The translations under genes were made by a program, and so were the position numbers. From positions 113,807 to 177,806 of the forward strand of contig CAMEIX010000004.1 in NCBI GenBank assembly GCA_945919075.1: DNA of 64,000 bases, read 5' to 3'. The notes beneath the pieces are model-generated. The model was not told the origin of the DNA. It did no database searches and saw nothing but the letters and a program-made list of their open reading frames with translations. The stretch's first letter is position 1, and each line of letters begins with the position of its first letter. The stretch is from an uncultured Lachnospiraceae bacterium (GTDB taxonomy: Bacteria > Bacillota > Clostridia > Lachnospirales > Lachnospiraceae). Positions 28,973 to 38,762 of the stretch are shown piece by piece.

Positions 28973-29236
28973 ATGCCAGCAATCAGATCAAGTGCTGATT
29001 TAAGAAATAACTACAACGAAATTTCTACATTTTGTCACAGTTATCCTGAACCGGTTTTTATTACGAAGAATGGAAAAGGCGACCTTGCTGTTATGAGCAT
29101 TGAAGCCTACGAAAAATTAACCGGTTGCTTTGAACTATATAGCCAGATTAAAGAAGGTATGGATGATATTGCTTCCGGCAATACCCGACCTTTTGCTGAT
29201 GCAATGACTGATATTCGGAGGAAACGCCACGGATGA
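28973..29236 (+). CDS. Antitoxin of the Phd/YefM family
   Basis: 87 residues. The N-terminal DNA-binding fold is typical (RSSADLRNNYNEISTFC, then PVFITKNGKGDLAVMS), followed by a toxin-binding tail. It neutralises the RelE/ParE-type toxin encoded next and probably represses the operon through the palindrome at the promoter. ATG 28973 has GGGAGG 8 nt upstream; the GTG at 28964 lies within that site. It overlaps the toxin gene by ATGA. Confidence 0.92.
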   Translation: MPAIRSSADLRNNYNEISTFCHSYPEPVFITKNGKGDLAVMSIEAYEKLTGCFELYSQIKEGMDDIASGNTRPFADAMTDIRRKRHG

Positions 29237-29565
29237 GTTATATGATTCATATCACAGCTACCGCAGAACGTGACATCATACGAGCTGCTGACTACATCGA
29301 ATATACTCTTAAAAATCCAACCGCCGCAGAACATCTGCTTGATGTAGCAACAGAACAAATCAATTCATTGGCAGATATGCCGGAAAAGTTTCACCTTGTA
29401 GATGATCCCGTTTTAGCCAGCTGGGGAATCCGATTTATTATAGTCAATAATTACCTTGCATTTTATACAATTGATACAGAAAAGCAATTGGTGATTGTTG
29501 TGCGATTCCTATACCAGAAAAGCAACTGGAATTCCATTCTCGGTCAGGGTTTTTCCCTAATATAG
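29233..29565 (+). CDS. RelE/ParE-family toxin
   Basis: 110 residues, with the RelE/ParE fold pattern: HITATAERDIIRAADYIEYTL at the N-terminus (quoted in part), a helix pair with LADMPEKFHLVDDP, then WGIRFIIVNNYLAFYTID and VVRFLYQKSNW. RelE members cut mRNA on ribosomes, ParE members poison gyrase; the sequence alone does not settle which. Translation is coupled to the antitoxin by an ATGA overlap. A later start at ATG 29242 is possible. Confidence 0.88.
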   Translation: MSYMIHITATAERDIIRAADYIEYTLKNPTAAEHLLDVATEQINSLADMPEKFHLVDDPVLASWGIRFIIVNNYLAFYTIDTEKQLVIVVRFLYQKSNWNSILGQGFSLI

Positions 29566-29566
29566 A

Positions 29567-30115
29567 TTATTTCAGCTTATTCCCATCACTAAATGCCTGA
29601 CCGACAACATTACCAAGCCCAATGTACTTATGCCCTACCGGATCATAGGTTATTGGTTTCAGTTTCATGGGGTCAATCTGCCCATCTGTAAGAATACTTT
29701 CATCTGCATTTACATTGACGATTTCTCCGATCAGGATTCCATCTTCAAAACTCTTCACCTTACACTCAAGAGCCATTGGAAGTTCCTTAATAATCGGCGC
29801 ATTCACAAACTCACTCTTTATAGCAGTAAATCCGGCTTTTTCAAATTTATCAGGAACCTTGCTTGCGGACTCTATCCCGACATAATCGCACGCAACCACC
29901 GTATCTTCTGTTGCAAATGCTACGGTAAATGCACCGGTTTTTGCAAAGTTTTCCGTTGTCTTATGTTCTGACATACTGATGCTGATCTCTGCCATGTCTG
30001 TAATACATCCCCATGCCGCATTCATGGCATTCGGCACACCATTTTCATCATAGGTACCGACAATCAATACCGGCATCGGATAAACATAAGGTTTTGCTCC
30101 AAAATTTTGTCTCAT
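29567..30115 (-). CDS. Flavin reductase family protein
   Basis: 182 residues. FMN-binding split-barrel fold of the flavin reductase/flavoredoxin family: PMPVLIVGTYDENGVPNAMN at the N-terminus, SMSEHKTTENFAKTGAFTVAF, then AIKSEFVNAPIIKELP and LIGEIVNV. It probably binds FMN and transfers electrons; the partner is unknown. GGAGG lies upstream of ATG 30115. It converges with the toxin gene (1-nt gap). Confidence 0.85.
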   Translation of the reverse strand: MRQNFGAKPYVYPMPVLIVGTYDENGVPNAMNAAWGCITDMAEISISMSEHKTTENFAKTGAFTVAFATEDTVVACDYVGIESASKVPDKFEKAGFTAIKSEFVNAPIIKELPMALECKVKSFEDGILIGEIVNVNADESILTDGQIDPMKLKPITYDPVGHKYIGLGNVVGQAFSDGNKLK

Positions 30116-30193
30116 TGTTTGAATCCTCCCATTTTCTTATTCATTTACTAAAAAATCAGCGTAAGCATAAAAGTCAATAAAGTAATTCTTAAT

Positions 30194-31120
30194 TTATAAT
30201 CCTGACAAAGTTCTCATAACCAAATCTACATCCTTATTCTCAAGTTCCTGAATAATGTGCAAATAAGTCTTCTGTGTGGTTGTCATACTGGCATGTCCCA
30301 ATCTACGTGCCACGCTTGCAATAGATACTCCGGCAAAAAGTAACAGCGAGGCATGCGTGTGTCTGAGTCCATGAATTGAAATATTAGATATTCCACACGC
30401 CTTACAATGTCTTGTAAGCACATCATTTACCGTAGAATTATAGATTTTTTCTTCTCCCACAAAAATCGGCTTTTCCTCCGGGAGATTCTTCACTAGTTCG
30501 GAAAATTTCACAACAATCTGCCAATCAATCTGAATTTTTCTTACAGAAGAATTGTTCTTTGTTGGCAAAAATCCTCCTTCACCCTTATAGTCCCACGTTT
30601 TACTAATGGATAATGTCTGCTTAGCAAAATCAAAATCCGAAGGTGTTATCGCTAAGGCTTCTGAGAATCTCATACCGGTTTTAGCAACAAGTAAGATAAA
30701 CCAATCCCAGTTCGGTTCCTCCTTGATATCCAAATGCGCAATTAATGTATGTAACTCAAATTGATTTAAATACTTAATCTTTTTTACTCTCGGTGTTTTT
30801 CCTTTGATAATTGCTTTTCTGGTAGGATCTCTTTCAATTAATCCCTCATCGACAGCATCCAAAATAGCACCTTTCAGTTGGTGATGGAAATCAAGCGTAG
30901 TCTGCCTCTCATGTTCCTTTGCATAATCATTCAGCAGCTGCTGATACGAAGTTCTTGTAAGTTTTGCAATAGTCAGCCCGGGAACAAGCTTTTCAACCCA
31001 TTTCTGTGTCATCAGATATTTCGACATTGTTGCTTCACGGATAGCACCTCTTTTATATACTTCTACCCATTGTTTATAGTACTCTGAAAAGAGTGAGTCT
31101 TTGTTTATATCATTAATCAT
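30194..31120 (-). CDS. Tyrosine recombinase (phage integrase family)
   Basis: 308 residues. N-terminal SAM-like core-binding domain (about 1-100), then the catalytic domain with the first Arg in KTGMRFSEALAIT, the H-x-x-R box HGLRHTHAS, and the closing LGHASMTTTQKTYLHI with the nucleophilic Tyr. AGGAGG lies 6 nt before ATG 31120. It stands directly downstream of hsdR, the position of recombinases that shuffle hsdS specificity segments; I infer that role from the repeats at 34.8-36.8 kb. An alternative is that it is the integrase that brought the island in. Confidence 0.9.
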   Translation of the reverse strand: MINDINKDSLFSEYYKQWVEVYKRGAIREATMSKYLMTQKWVEKLVPGLTIAKLTRTSYQQLLNDYAKEHERQTTLDFHHQLKGAILDAVDEGLIERDPTRKAIIKGKTPRVKKIKYLNQFELHTLIAHLDIKEEPNWDWFILLVAKTGMRFSEALAITPSDFDFAKQTLSISKTWDYKGEGGFLPTKNNSSVRKIQIDWQIVVKFSELVKNLPEEKPIFVGEEKIYNSTVNDVLTRHCKACGISNISIHGLRHTHASLLLFAGVSIASVARRLGHASMTTTQKTYLHIIQELENKDVDLVMRTLSGL

Positions 31121-31191
31121 AAGCTACCTCCTAAATTGAAATTACTTACGCTGATATAAACATTCATGACATATAAATTATGAATAGGCAA

Positions 31192-34164
31192 TTAATGTTC
31201 TACAAGTGGTCTTATTTCTTCATCCAATCGTTTTCTGAGATCCGCTAACATCTGAGCATAATACTTAAACTTTGGTAAAGCATTTTCAACAGAGGTCTTA
31301 TAGCTTGAAAAATCAATAGTCGCCTTAATAGCACTTTCATTTGGAATTACGCCATTACGATAATGAGTTGCAGCATACATTACATCATCCTTTGATGCAA
31401 ACCAAGTAATACAAAAATCAGTAACAACTTGTTCAATGCATTTACGCTTCATATTCTCTACAATATTGAGGATAGACTGTCCTCTATATTTTTCTTCATC
31501 CGCCTCAATATCAGAAATTAGCTTTGCCATGATATCTGCAACTTTCGGATTTGACTTACGAAGTTCTTCTACATATTGCTTTACCTCGTCAAGCATTTTC
31601 TTTTTTTCTTCCGGCGTAATATCATCCTCTTCTGCCCTCGGATTTACAATATTCTGAATCAGATTGATGATATACTCATAATCAATTTTGGTATTACTAT
31701 ATGCCATCAATTCATAATCGGTATCTACAACTACCGGATCATTATCATCCGGAGTATCAGGTTTCGGCTCCTTTATTTCTTCTAACACATTCAGATAATG
31801 ACCTACATAATTTTCATACTCTTCCTGCGTAATTCCATATCCCTCCAGCATACTATCCTCGTATCTGGTGAATGATTTCAATTGAGAAAAGAGTTTATCA
31901 AAATTCTGAAACATCTTTACAAACACCTTTTTCTCGGATAAGGACATATTCGCAACATCAGAAGGACTATTTGCAGATACTCGAAGTGCAGCTAATGATT
32001 TTCTAAATGCCGGTTCAATCTCATCCCAATCACCCAAAACTGCTCCTTCGGTTCCTCCTGCTGAATACAACTTAATTGCATTATCTACACTCTTCTTGAA
32101 TAACTTGGGAGCCTGGAATGTTACAATCTGACCGTAGGCTTTATTTTTATCAAATATTCTGTTTGTTCTCGAAAAAGCCTGAATCAAATCATGTGGTCCC
32201 ATAGGCTGTCTATCAATGAACATAGTTGACATACAAGGAGCATCAAATCCTGTTAACAATCTATCTACAACAATTACTATATCCAGTTGCTCACTTCTAC
32301 TCTTAAACTTCGCGTCTTTTCTGGCTAATCGTTTATTTAAGTTGGCATTGTATCCTTGTATCTGAGCAATATCATACTTGGTGTCAAACATAGCATTGTA
32401 ATCCGCTATCGACTGTTTCATTTTGTCCTGATTAACCTGAGATCCTTCCTCGTTCTCTGATACAGAATATGTAATTGCAAATTTGGGAAAGTCAGGTAAA
32501 ACCTGTCTTATTTTCTCATCAATCTTAAGGGGCGTTTCTCCCTTTTTAACTTTACTAAGCAATTCATAATACTTCTGTGCAATCTGAATAGAGCTTACAG
32601 TGAGAATTCCCTCGTATGTCATACCCCTTCCGTTGTGAAAGCCAAGCTTATGATAGGATTTATTCAAAATGATATCCAAAACACTCAACATATGTCTTTC
32701 GTTATCATAGAGACCGCTATCTGTTTCATCCTGCATATCCTTTGGTCCATCATGCTCTACTTGAAATCCTAGAACTGATTCATCATGAATGGCATTTTGA
32801 ATTGTGTACTTGTGCAGGCACTTTCCATACAAATCTTCGGTTGTACGCGGCAAATCTCCTAACTGTGGATATGGATTCTCTGAGAATCTTGGAGTACCTG
32901 TAAAGCCAAACCATAATGATTTTGCAAAAAATCTTTCCAACTCTCTCTTGGTTGCTGGTGTGACAGCTCTATGACACTCATCGACTACGAAGGCTATTTT
33001 CAAATTCCTAATCTTACTATATTCGGGGGTTCCTTCTGCCAGTCTTTTAGAAATTAACCGATGAAGTTTCTGGATTGTGGTTACGATTACCTGTCTATCA
33101 TCTGACTTTAATTTATTTTTTAAGTCGTTGACATTTTCGGTCTCATCTACATCAACAAGATCGTTATTCGCATATGCCTGGAAAGCCATCGTGGTCTGTG
33201 TATCCAAATCTTTCCTATCAATTAAGAAAATAGTTTTATCAATCGATGGAATATCCATAAGCAAGTTTCTGGTAGCCTTATAAGAAGTCAAAGTCTTTCC
33301 TGAACCGGTCGTATGCCAAACAAACCCGGATTTTCCTGTCTTTGAAGCTTCTCTTATTGATTCAATGGCATGTATCTGGTACGGACGCAAAAGAATAAGT
33401 CTCTTAGCATCTTCATCTAACACCGTGTATCTTGCTACCATCTCATGAGCTTCAGGAATGCGCAATACACACTTTGCGAAATCAAGATAATCGGATACCG
33501 GGTTATTATCTTTGTCCAACCATCCACTGATAAATTTGGGATTAAGTTCATTATCACCGGCAGCCGAAAAATATTTGGTATTTACTCCATTGCTGATAAC
33601 AAACATCTGCACAGCAGAGAAAATGCCTGTAAACTTGCCTTCCCCAATATATTTTTTTATCTGCCAAAACCCATCCATATAAGAATGCTGCTTATTTTTC
33701 AGTTCAATATGAATCATTGGCAACCCGTTTATCATAAGCGTCACATCAAATCTTCTGTCTCTTGATGGAAGCTTGTCCTCTTCATCAGATTTCAATGCAC
33801 TATACTGGTTAATCACTTCATAAACACTACTTCCACCGGCTATATGCTCATGATTCATAACAACAAGATGCAAGCGTTCGGTATCTCTTTGAACATGAAC
33901 CATAACTTTTCCATTTTCACCTACAAGCCATTCACCAGCCTTATAAAATGAAGAAAATTGCAGTTGGTTCTTTACCTGTTCAAATTCAGTATCTGACAGA
34001 ATTTCCCCATTAAGCCTGTCTTTATTATTCTGCTCCAAGATATACTTGAAATTCGCCCATAGTTGTTCTTCGGTTTTTAAGTCAGGTCTGTATACCCACT
34101 GTGAATCTCCGTATACCAATTGTTCAATAAGTTTACTCTCTAATATTTGTTCTAATTCCGGCAT
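31192..34164 (-). CDS. hsdR: Type I restriction enzyme R subunit
   Basis: 990 residues. N-terminal PD-(D/E)XK nuclease (D140, then E154-L-K156 in IHIELKNKQ), superfamily 2 motor with TGSGKT (286-291), VDECHRA (395-398) and WFGFTGTPRF, the second helicase lobe (LTGFDAPCMSTMF), and a C-terminal helical region that contacts HsdM/HsdS. It translocates and cuts DNA unmodified by the partner methylase. All motifs look intact. AAGGAG precedes ATG 34164. Confidence 0.95.
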   Translation of the reverse strand: MPELEQILESKLIEQLVYGDSQWVYRPDLKTEEQLWANFKYILEQNNKDRLNGEILSDTEFEQVKNQLQFSSFYKAGEWLVGENGKVMVHVQRDTERLHLVVMNHEHIAGGSSVYEVINQYSALKSDEEDKLPSRDRRFDVTLMINGLPMIHIELKNKQHSYMDGFWQIKKYIGEGKFTGIFSAVQMFVISNGVNTKYFSAAGDNELNPKFISGWLDKDNNPVSDYLDFAKCVLRIPEAHEMVARYTVLDEDAKRLILLRPYQIHAIESIREASKTGKSGFVWHTTGSGKTLTSYKATRNLLMDIPSIDKTIFLIDRKDLDTQTTMAFQAYANNDLVDVDETENVNDLKNKLKSDDRQVIVTTIQKLHRLISKRLAEGTPEYSKIRNLKIAFVVDECHRAVTPATKRELERFFAKSLWFGFTGTPRFSENPYPQLGDLPRTTEDLYGKCLHKYTIQNAIHDESVLGFQVEHDGPKDMQDETDSGLYDNERHMLSVLDIILNKSYHKLGFHNGRGMTYEGILTVSSIQIAQKYYELLSKVKKGETPLKIDEKIRQVLPDFPKFAITYSVSENEEGSQVNQDKMKQSIADYNAMFDTKYDIAQIQGYNANLNKRLARKDAKFKSRSEQLDIVIVVDRLLTGFDAPCMSTMFIDRQPMGPHDLIQAFSRTNRIFDKNKAYGQIVTFQAPKLFKKSVDNAIKLYSAGGTEGAVLGDWDEIEPAFRKSLAALRVSANSPSDVANMSLSEKKVFVKMFQNFDKLFSQLKSFTRYEDSMLEGYGITQEEYENYVGHYLNVLEEIKEPKPDTPDDNDPVVVDTDYELMAYSNTKIDYEYIINLIQNIVNPRAEEDDITPEEKKKMLDEVKQYVEELRKSNPKVADIMAKLISDIEADEEKYRGQSILNIVENMKRKCIEQVVTDFCITWFASKDDVMYAATHYRNGVIPNESAIKATIDFSSYKTSVENALPKFKYYAQMLADLRKRLDEEIRPLVEH

Positions 34165-34311
34165 AATAACAAACTCCTTCTCTGATATTTATACATCACT
34201 GTTTTAATTTTCCATTACATACAATTTGATTTTCCTATTATCTTTGGAAGTCAGTTCGTCACACATACTGAGTTGTTTTTCTTCCAAATATTACTTATTA
34301 CAAATCACATC

Positions 34312-35439
34312 CTAATTGTTTGACTTACGATGTTTCCGTGTGTACAGAGACAATTTCTTCCCCCAAATATGCTTACACTGGTGAAGTGTGATAAGGTTAT
34401 CTAAACTTCTCAGATAGTCTGAAATTCTTTCTTGTTCCTTAATAGATGGTAGATTTATATTGATTCCCATGAACTCATCAAATCCGATATTGAGAAGTCC
34501 ATCCATTCTCGCACCAGAGGAAATTAGCTTGGCAAGTTCTCTATCTGGAATCTTTGTAGCAAAGTAATATTCTATAAAACTGGCATCTCCTTCAGTCATT
34601 CTAAAACTATGATAAACCCTTGGAACAAGGGCTTCTTCATACGTTTCAAGAGAAAATACTGTTCCATATTTTGCTAGTTTTGAATTGCCATGGTTGTATG
34701 ATAATTCTCCTTTATGCAGTAACGTATAATTCTTCTGTTCCTTGCCTGCTATATTTCCTGAAAAGCGAGCCTCTTGGCTCATCCATCCATTTGCGGCGGA
34801 TATTGTGAGTGTCGGTAAACCCATTCGTCCATCATTTCCCTGGACACGTTCACTAACTTCACCCAACTTACGCTGTTCCCAAACTGCTGTTAATGATTTC
34901 TTACTTACATACATTTTTCGCTGGTGAAGTGTGATAAGGTTATCTAAACTTCTCAGATAGTCTGAAATTCTTTCTTGTTCCTTAATAGATGGTAGATTTA
35001 TATTGATTCCCATGAACTCATCAAATCCGATATTGAGAAGTCCATCCATTCTCGCACCAGAGGAAATTAGCTTGGCAAGTTCTCTATCTGGAATCTTTGT
35101 AGCAAAGTAATATTCTATAAAACTGGCATCTCCTTCAGTCATTCTAAAACTATGATAAACCCTTGGAACAAGGGCTTCTTCATACGTTTCAAGAGAAAAT
35201 ACTGTTCCATATTTTGCTAGTTTTGAATTGCCATGGTTGTATGATAATTCTCCTTTATGCAGTAACGTATAATTCTTCTGTTCCTTGCCTGCTATATTTC
35301 CTGAAAAGCGAGCCTCTTGGCTCATCCATCCATTTGCGGCGGATATTGTGAGTGTCGGTAAACCCATTCGTCCATCATTTCCCTGGACACGTTCACTAAC
35401 TTCACCCAACTTACGCTGTTCCCAAACAGACTTGAAATA
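34312..35439 (-). pseudogene. Silent, start-less hsdS cassette with two identical target-recognition modules
   Basis: An open frame from the stop at 35440 down to 34312 reads SVWEQRKLGEVSERV, a target-recognition domain, the conserved helix end LDNLITLHQR, a linker (KMYVSKKSLTAVW), then the same WEQRKLG module again, identical residue for residue. It ends in a tail ITLHQCKHIWGKK. No ATG or ribosome site lies at its 5' end, only an internal TTG at 35409, so it is probably not expressed as such. It is the same orientation as the active hsdS. I infer that it is a donor of specificity segments. Confidence 0.75.
34378..35427 (-). repeat. 507-bp perfect direct repeat (hsdS module, two copies)
   Basis: Copy 1 spans 34378-34884 and copy 2 spans 34921-35427, a fixed offset of 543 nt with no difference that I can find. 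The copies end exactly where the conserved WEQRKLG and LDNLITLHQ coding segments end. Identical copies this long imply a very recent duplication or continuing gene conversion. Confidence 0.9.
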
Positions 35440-36792
35440 TTACGTTGTTTTGCATTTTTCCATTACAAAAAATGATTCAAAACAATGCTATCTATTATCT
35501 ATATCTGTATACATGTGATAAAAACTTACGATAAATCACAGCTTATGTATGCAATAAATATCTACTAATTATTTGTCATTGTTTTGCTAATCTGATAGCC
35601 CAAAATCCAACACACTATTCGCAATTAGTTATCCAACAAACATATTTTGAAGCATATATTTCTTAATACTTTTCAATTCATCACACTGGCGCTGGTGAAG
35701 AGTGATGAGGTTATCTAGTTGCTTAAAATAAGCACCTATCAACTCTTGTTCCTTCTTGTTTGGAATTGATATTTCCACTCCTTCCACATCAGAAGCATTG
35801 TAGGAGGGCAATGCTCCGACCTGAGTTAATTTTGTTAAATCTATAGTTTCAAACAGAGTTTTTCCAAAATCATAATCCCATACATTTTTATTAAAAATGT
35901 ATGCCATTGTATTATTATCATACAAGAACGGAAAACGCACTAAACGCTTGCGATTTAGCATTACTGCGGCTCCTACCTTAGCAAAGAAAATAGCAGGAAC
36001 ATCTTCTATAACATTCCATCTTTTTCTATCAATTTGCTCCTGCGTCACATAGTTATTAGCAGTAATCAGTTCATGCTCATTTCCATCAATATTCATATCT
36101 GAAACCTTATAGAACGGAATACCTTCTGTTCCTCCTTGTTCCTTTTCAGGAAATCCAACTCCGGACTTTGCAAAGCCAACGTCACCCAACTTACGCTGTT
36201 CCCAAGCATCAGTGAAACCTTCAAATCTTATTTCTGGTACACTACTTCCATTTTGGGGAAACATTTTTTGAAGCATGTATTTTTTTAATATTTTTGTCTG
36301 TTCACACTTGCGCTGGTGAAGGGTGATGAGGTTGTCAAGTCCATCAAGATAGTCGCCTATTTTCTTCTGTTCTTCGTATGATGTATAAGGAATTTCAATA
36401 GTTTTCATTCCTTCAATATCAATACTTCTACCATCACGGATTCCATAAACATGTGCTACTAACTTTCTGCTAATGAAATCATATGACCTAAAATATGGAT
36501 AATAAAATCTTGAATCCACATTATCTCCATGTAATGTATGATAAGCAGGACTTATGATTCCATCAGTATTTGCCTTTTCTAATCCGCCTTCGAAAGAACG
36601 AAGATGAACTATAAAGTCATTCTTTTTTACCATCTTATATCCTGAGAGATTTGACTTATCATATTGTAAGTTTCTATCTGACTCTTCACGAAAAATTGTT
36701 CCACCACCTTGAATAATTGTTAATGCTGGTAGTTCTTCATGATGTTTTTCAGAGTACTCCTTAAACACATCACCCAACTTACGCTGTTCCCA
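34860..36792 (-). repeat. Four direct copies of a 22-nt repeat encoding the HsdS WEQRKLG segment
   Basis: Exact copies at 34860-34881, 35403-35424, 36183-36204 and 36771-36792 (plus strand begins CACCCAACTTACG). All four have the same orientation and mark the N-terminal border of each target-recognition module. A second, less exact repeat (about 30 nt, encoding LDNLITLHQR) marks the other border near 34378, 34921, 35690 and 36312. These are candidate crossover sites for the tyrosine recombinase or for homologous exchange. Confidence 0.85.
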
Positions 36793-36834
36793 ATCTTCTG
36801 TGTACCCAGAAAACCTAATTTTTGGTTTATTCAT
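35629..36834 (-). CDS. hsdS: Type I restriction-modification specificity subunit HsdS
   Basis: About 402 residues, two target-recognition domains separated by the conserved coiled-coil spacers. Domain 1 begins WEQRKLGDVFKEYSEK and domain 2 begins WEQRKLGDVGFAKSG; each half ends with LDNLITLHQR. It sets the bipartite DNA target of the HsdM/HsdR complex. ATG 36834 is preferred (GAGGGG 8 nt upstream), though GTG 36843 or ATG 36840 in the same frame would overlap the hsdM stop. Followed by 190 nt of AT-rich non-coding DNA before the silent cassette. Confidence 0.94.
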   Translation of the reverse strand: MNKPKIRFSGYTEDWEQRKLGDVFKEYSEKHHEELPALTIIQGGGTIFREESDRNLQYDKSNLSGYKMVKKNDFIVHLRSFEGGLEKANTDGIISPAYHTLHGDNVDSRFYYPYFRSYDFISRKLVAHVYGIRDGRSIDIEGMKTIEIPYTSYEEQKKIGDYLDGLDNLITLHQRKCEQTKILKKYMLQKMFPQNGSSVPEIRFEGFTDAWEQRKLGDVGFAKSGVGFPEKEQGGTEGIPFYKVSDMNIDGNEHELITANNYVTQEQIDRKRWNVIEDVPAIFFAKVGAAVMLNRKRLVRFPFLYDNNTMAYIFNKNVWDYDFGKTLFETIDLTKLTQVGALPSYNASDVEGVEISIPNKKEQELIGAYFKQLDNLITLHQRQCDELKSIKKYMLQNMFVG

Positions 36835-36839
36835 CAACA

Positions 36840-38438
36840 TCACCCCTCAATCATTCCAATAAACTTGTTTAATGTTTCCATGATGTTTTCATCCGTTGAA
36901 GAAAGTTCCTTCATGAGAGAAATAAACTCTTCTTGGGCCTTCAATATTTCCTGATTTGTTGCTTCCATTTCAGAAATCAGTTCATTCAGATCGATTTCTT
37001 CCTCTTTTTCAAAATTATCTACATATCTAGGAATATTAAGATTAAAATCGTTCTTCTCAATATCCTCAAAGGTTGCCAAATATGCTTCCTTATCGACAGT
37101 TTCACGTTTGGTATACAAATCAATAACAGCATCTATGTGCTCGTCTGTCATTGCATTCTGTTTTTTGCCTTTTTCAAATTTTTGTGAAGCATCAATAAAC
37201 AAAACATCTCGACCTTCTCTATGTTTCTTCAACACCATAATACATGTGGGTATTGATGTATTATAAAAAAGGTTTGAGGGCAAACCAATAACTGCATATA
37301 TATTTCCGGAACGTAATAATTTTTCTCGTATCTTTCCTTCTGCAGCTCCCCTAAACAGAACTCCATGGGGCAAAACAATTGCCATGGTTCCGTTGCTCTT
37401 AAGGTGATAGAGACCATGAAGTAAAAATGCATAATCTGCCTTTGACTTGGGAGCTAACACGCCATAATCACTAAATCTCTCATCCTGCAAGAAACCGGCA
37501 GCTGCACTCCAATTTGCAGAATATGGAGGATTCATAAGAACCATATTAAAATCTGTTTCTTCATCGGTAGGCCAATCTCCATCCAAAGTATCACCATTAC
37601 GAAGTTTCTGGTTTTCCGGAACAATGCCATGTAGGAACATATTCATTCTTGCCAAATTGAATGTAGAAGTCATCAACTCCTGTCCATAATACTTAATATA
37701 ATTTGGTTCAGTAGAATATTTCTTTGCATTTAGAAGAAGGGAACCAGACCCCATACAGGGATCATAAACAGATAAACCTTTCTTATCTTCCTGACCTGCA
37801 ATTGCTATCCTTGTTAATATTTTTGAAACTGCTTGAGGAGTATAGAATTCCCCTGCCTTCTTTCCCGTTTCCGAAGCAAACTGACCAATCAAATACTCAT
37901 ATGCATTTCCAAGAACATCTGCATCTGAATTAAGTAAATCCGCCCTATCAATTTCTTTAATTAAGTTTGAAATGGTATCGCTCTGTTTCTGATCACCGGT
38001 GCCCAAACGATTAGAATACAAGTCAATATCTGTAAATAAATCAGCAAAAAGCGGATCACTCTGCTCTATATTATTGAATGCTTTTTGCAACTGCTCACGA
38101 TTGAAAGAATTATTTCTTGCCGCATCTGCAAAATATGTATACGTTAGTTCCGGCTCAATTACATAGTGGAATTCTGATTTAATCTGCTCTTTTAGTTCCT
38201 CAGCACTCTCATCTTCAAGTGCCTCTTTATATGCCTCCAAAGCAATCTTTAGTGATTCCGGTCTTTCATCATAAATCAAGTCATACACTTTGATTAAGAA
38301 AGAGTCAGACAAATATTTATAGAATACTATTCCAAGCAAATAATCTTTGTATTCATTTGCATCCATCTTTGAACGAAGAATGTCTGCCCCGCTCCATAAA
38401 ACACTAATTAAATCTCTACTATTTTCCAACTCAGCCAT
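36840..38438 (-). CDS. hsdM: Type I restriction-modification methyltransferase subunit HsdM
   Basis: 532 residues. N-terminal HsdM helical domain, then the N6-adenine methyltransferase fold with SAM-binding YDPCMGSGSLLL and catalytic LMNPPYSANW (NPPY). It methylates adenine in the target set by HsdS and protects host DNA. GGAGG lies 8 nt before ATG 38438. Its start overlaps the small HTH gene by 8 nt. Confidence 0.96.
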   Translation of the reverse strand: MAELENSRDLISVLWSGADILRSKMDANEYKDYLLGIVFYKYLSDSFLIKVYDLIYDERPESLKIALEAYKEALEDESAEELKEQIKSEFHYVIEPELTYTYFADAARNNSFNREQLQKAFNNIEQSDPLFADLFTDIDLYSNRLGTGDQKQSDTISNLIKEIDRADLLNSDADVLGNAYEYLIGQFASETGKKAGEFYTPQAVSKILTRIAIAGQEDKKGLSVYDPCMGSGSLLLNAKKYSTEPNYIKYYGQELMTSTFNLARMNMFLHGIVPENQKLRNGDTLDGDWPTDEETDFNMVLMNPPYSANWSAAAGFLQDERFSDYGVLAPKSKADYAFLLHGLYHLKSNGTMAIVLPHGVLFRGAAEGKIREKLLRSGNIYAVIGLPSNLFYNTSIPTCIMVLKKHREGRDVLFIDASQKFEKGKKQNAMTDEHIDAVIDLYTKRETVDKEAYLATFEDIEKNDFNLNIPRYVDNFEKEEEIDLNELISEMEATNQEILKAQEEFISLMKELSSTDENIMETLNKFIGMIEG

Positions 38439-38670
38439 TTACTGTACCTCCATTTTCTCTTTCTATTTCTATTATTTCATCAATACTACAATTGAGTGCC
38501 ATACAGATTCTTACCAGAACCTCCAGCGCAACATACTCATTGTTCACCATTTTGTCCATGGTGCTTCTAGCTATTAAAGTCTTTTTTCTTAAGTCCACTC
38601 GTGTCATATTCCTATCAATAAGCAACTTCCAAAGTGGCTTATAATTGATTTTTGTTCGATCTTTTGTCAT
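38431..38670 (-). CDS. Small XRE/Cro-type HTH regulator of the restriction operon
   Basis: 79 residues or so: KINYKPLWKLLIDRNMTRVD, then the helix-turn-helix TLIARSTMDKMVNNEYVAL and SIDEIIEIE. This Cro/C1-like family often heads type I RM operons, where it is thought to time methylase and nuclease expression. ATG 38670 (GGAGG 7 nt upstream) is preferred to the longer frame from 38706. Confidence 0.85.
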   Translation of the reverse strand: MTKDRTKINYKPLWKLLIDRNMTRVDLRKKTLIARSTMDKMVNNEYVALEVLVRICMALNCSIDEIIEIERENGGTVNG

Positions 38671-38703
38671 ACTAATTCCTCCATCAAACAAACATATAAA
38701 TAG

Positions 38704-38762
38704 CACTATTACTCTATATTATCGATAGTGTTAATTATACATTATCTACGGCGAAAGTGCAA
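38704..38762 (-). promoter_or_regulatory. Promoter and possible operator of the hsd operon
   Basis: On the minus strand TTGCAC (38757-38762), 17 nt, TATAAT (38734-38739). Just downstream, CACTAT (38704-38709) and ATAGTG (38725-38730) form an inverted repeat near the transcription start, a reasonable binding site for the HTH protein that the operon encodes first. Confidence 0.6.

Noticed and set aside
34312..36834. Invertible hsdS element with inverted repeats
   Set aside because: All copies of the conserved segments run in the same direction; I found no inverted copy in the window.
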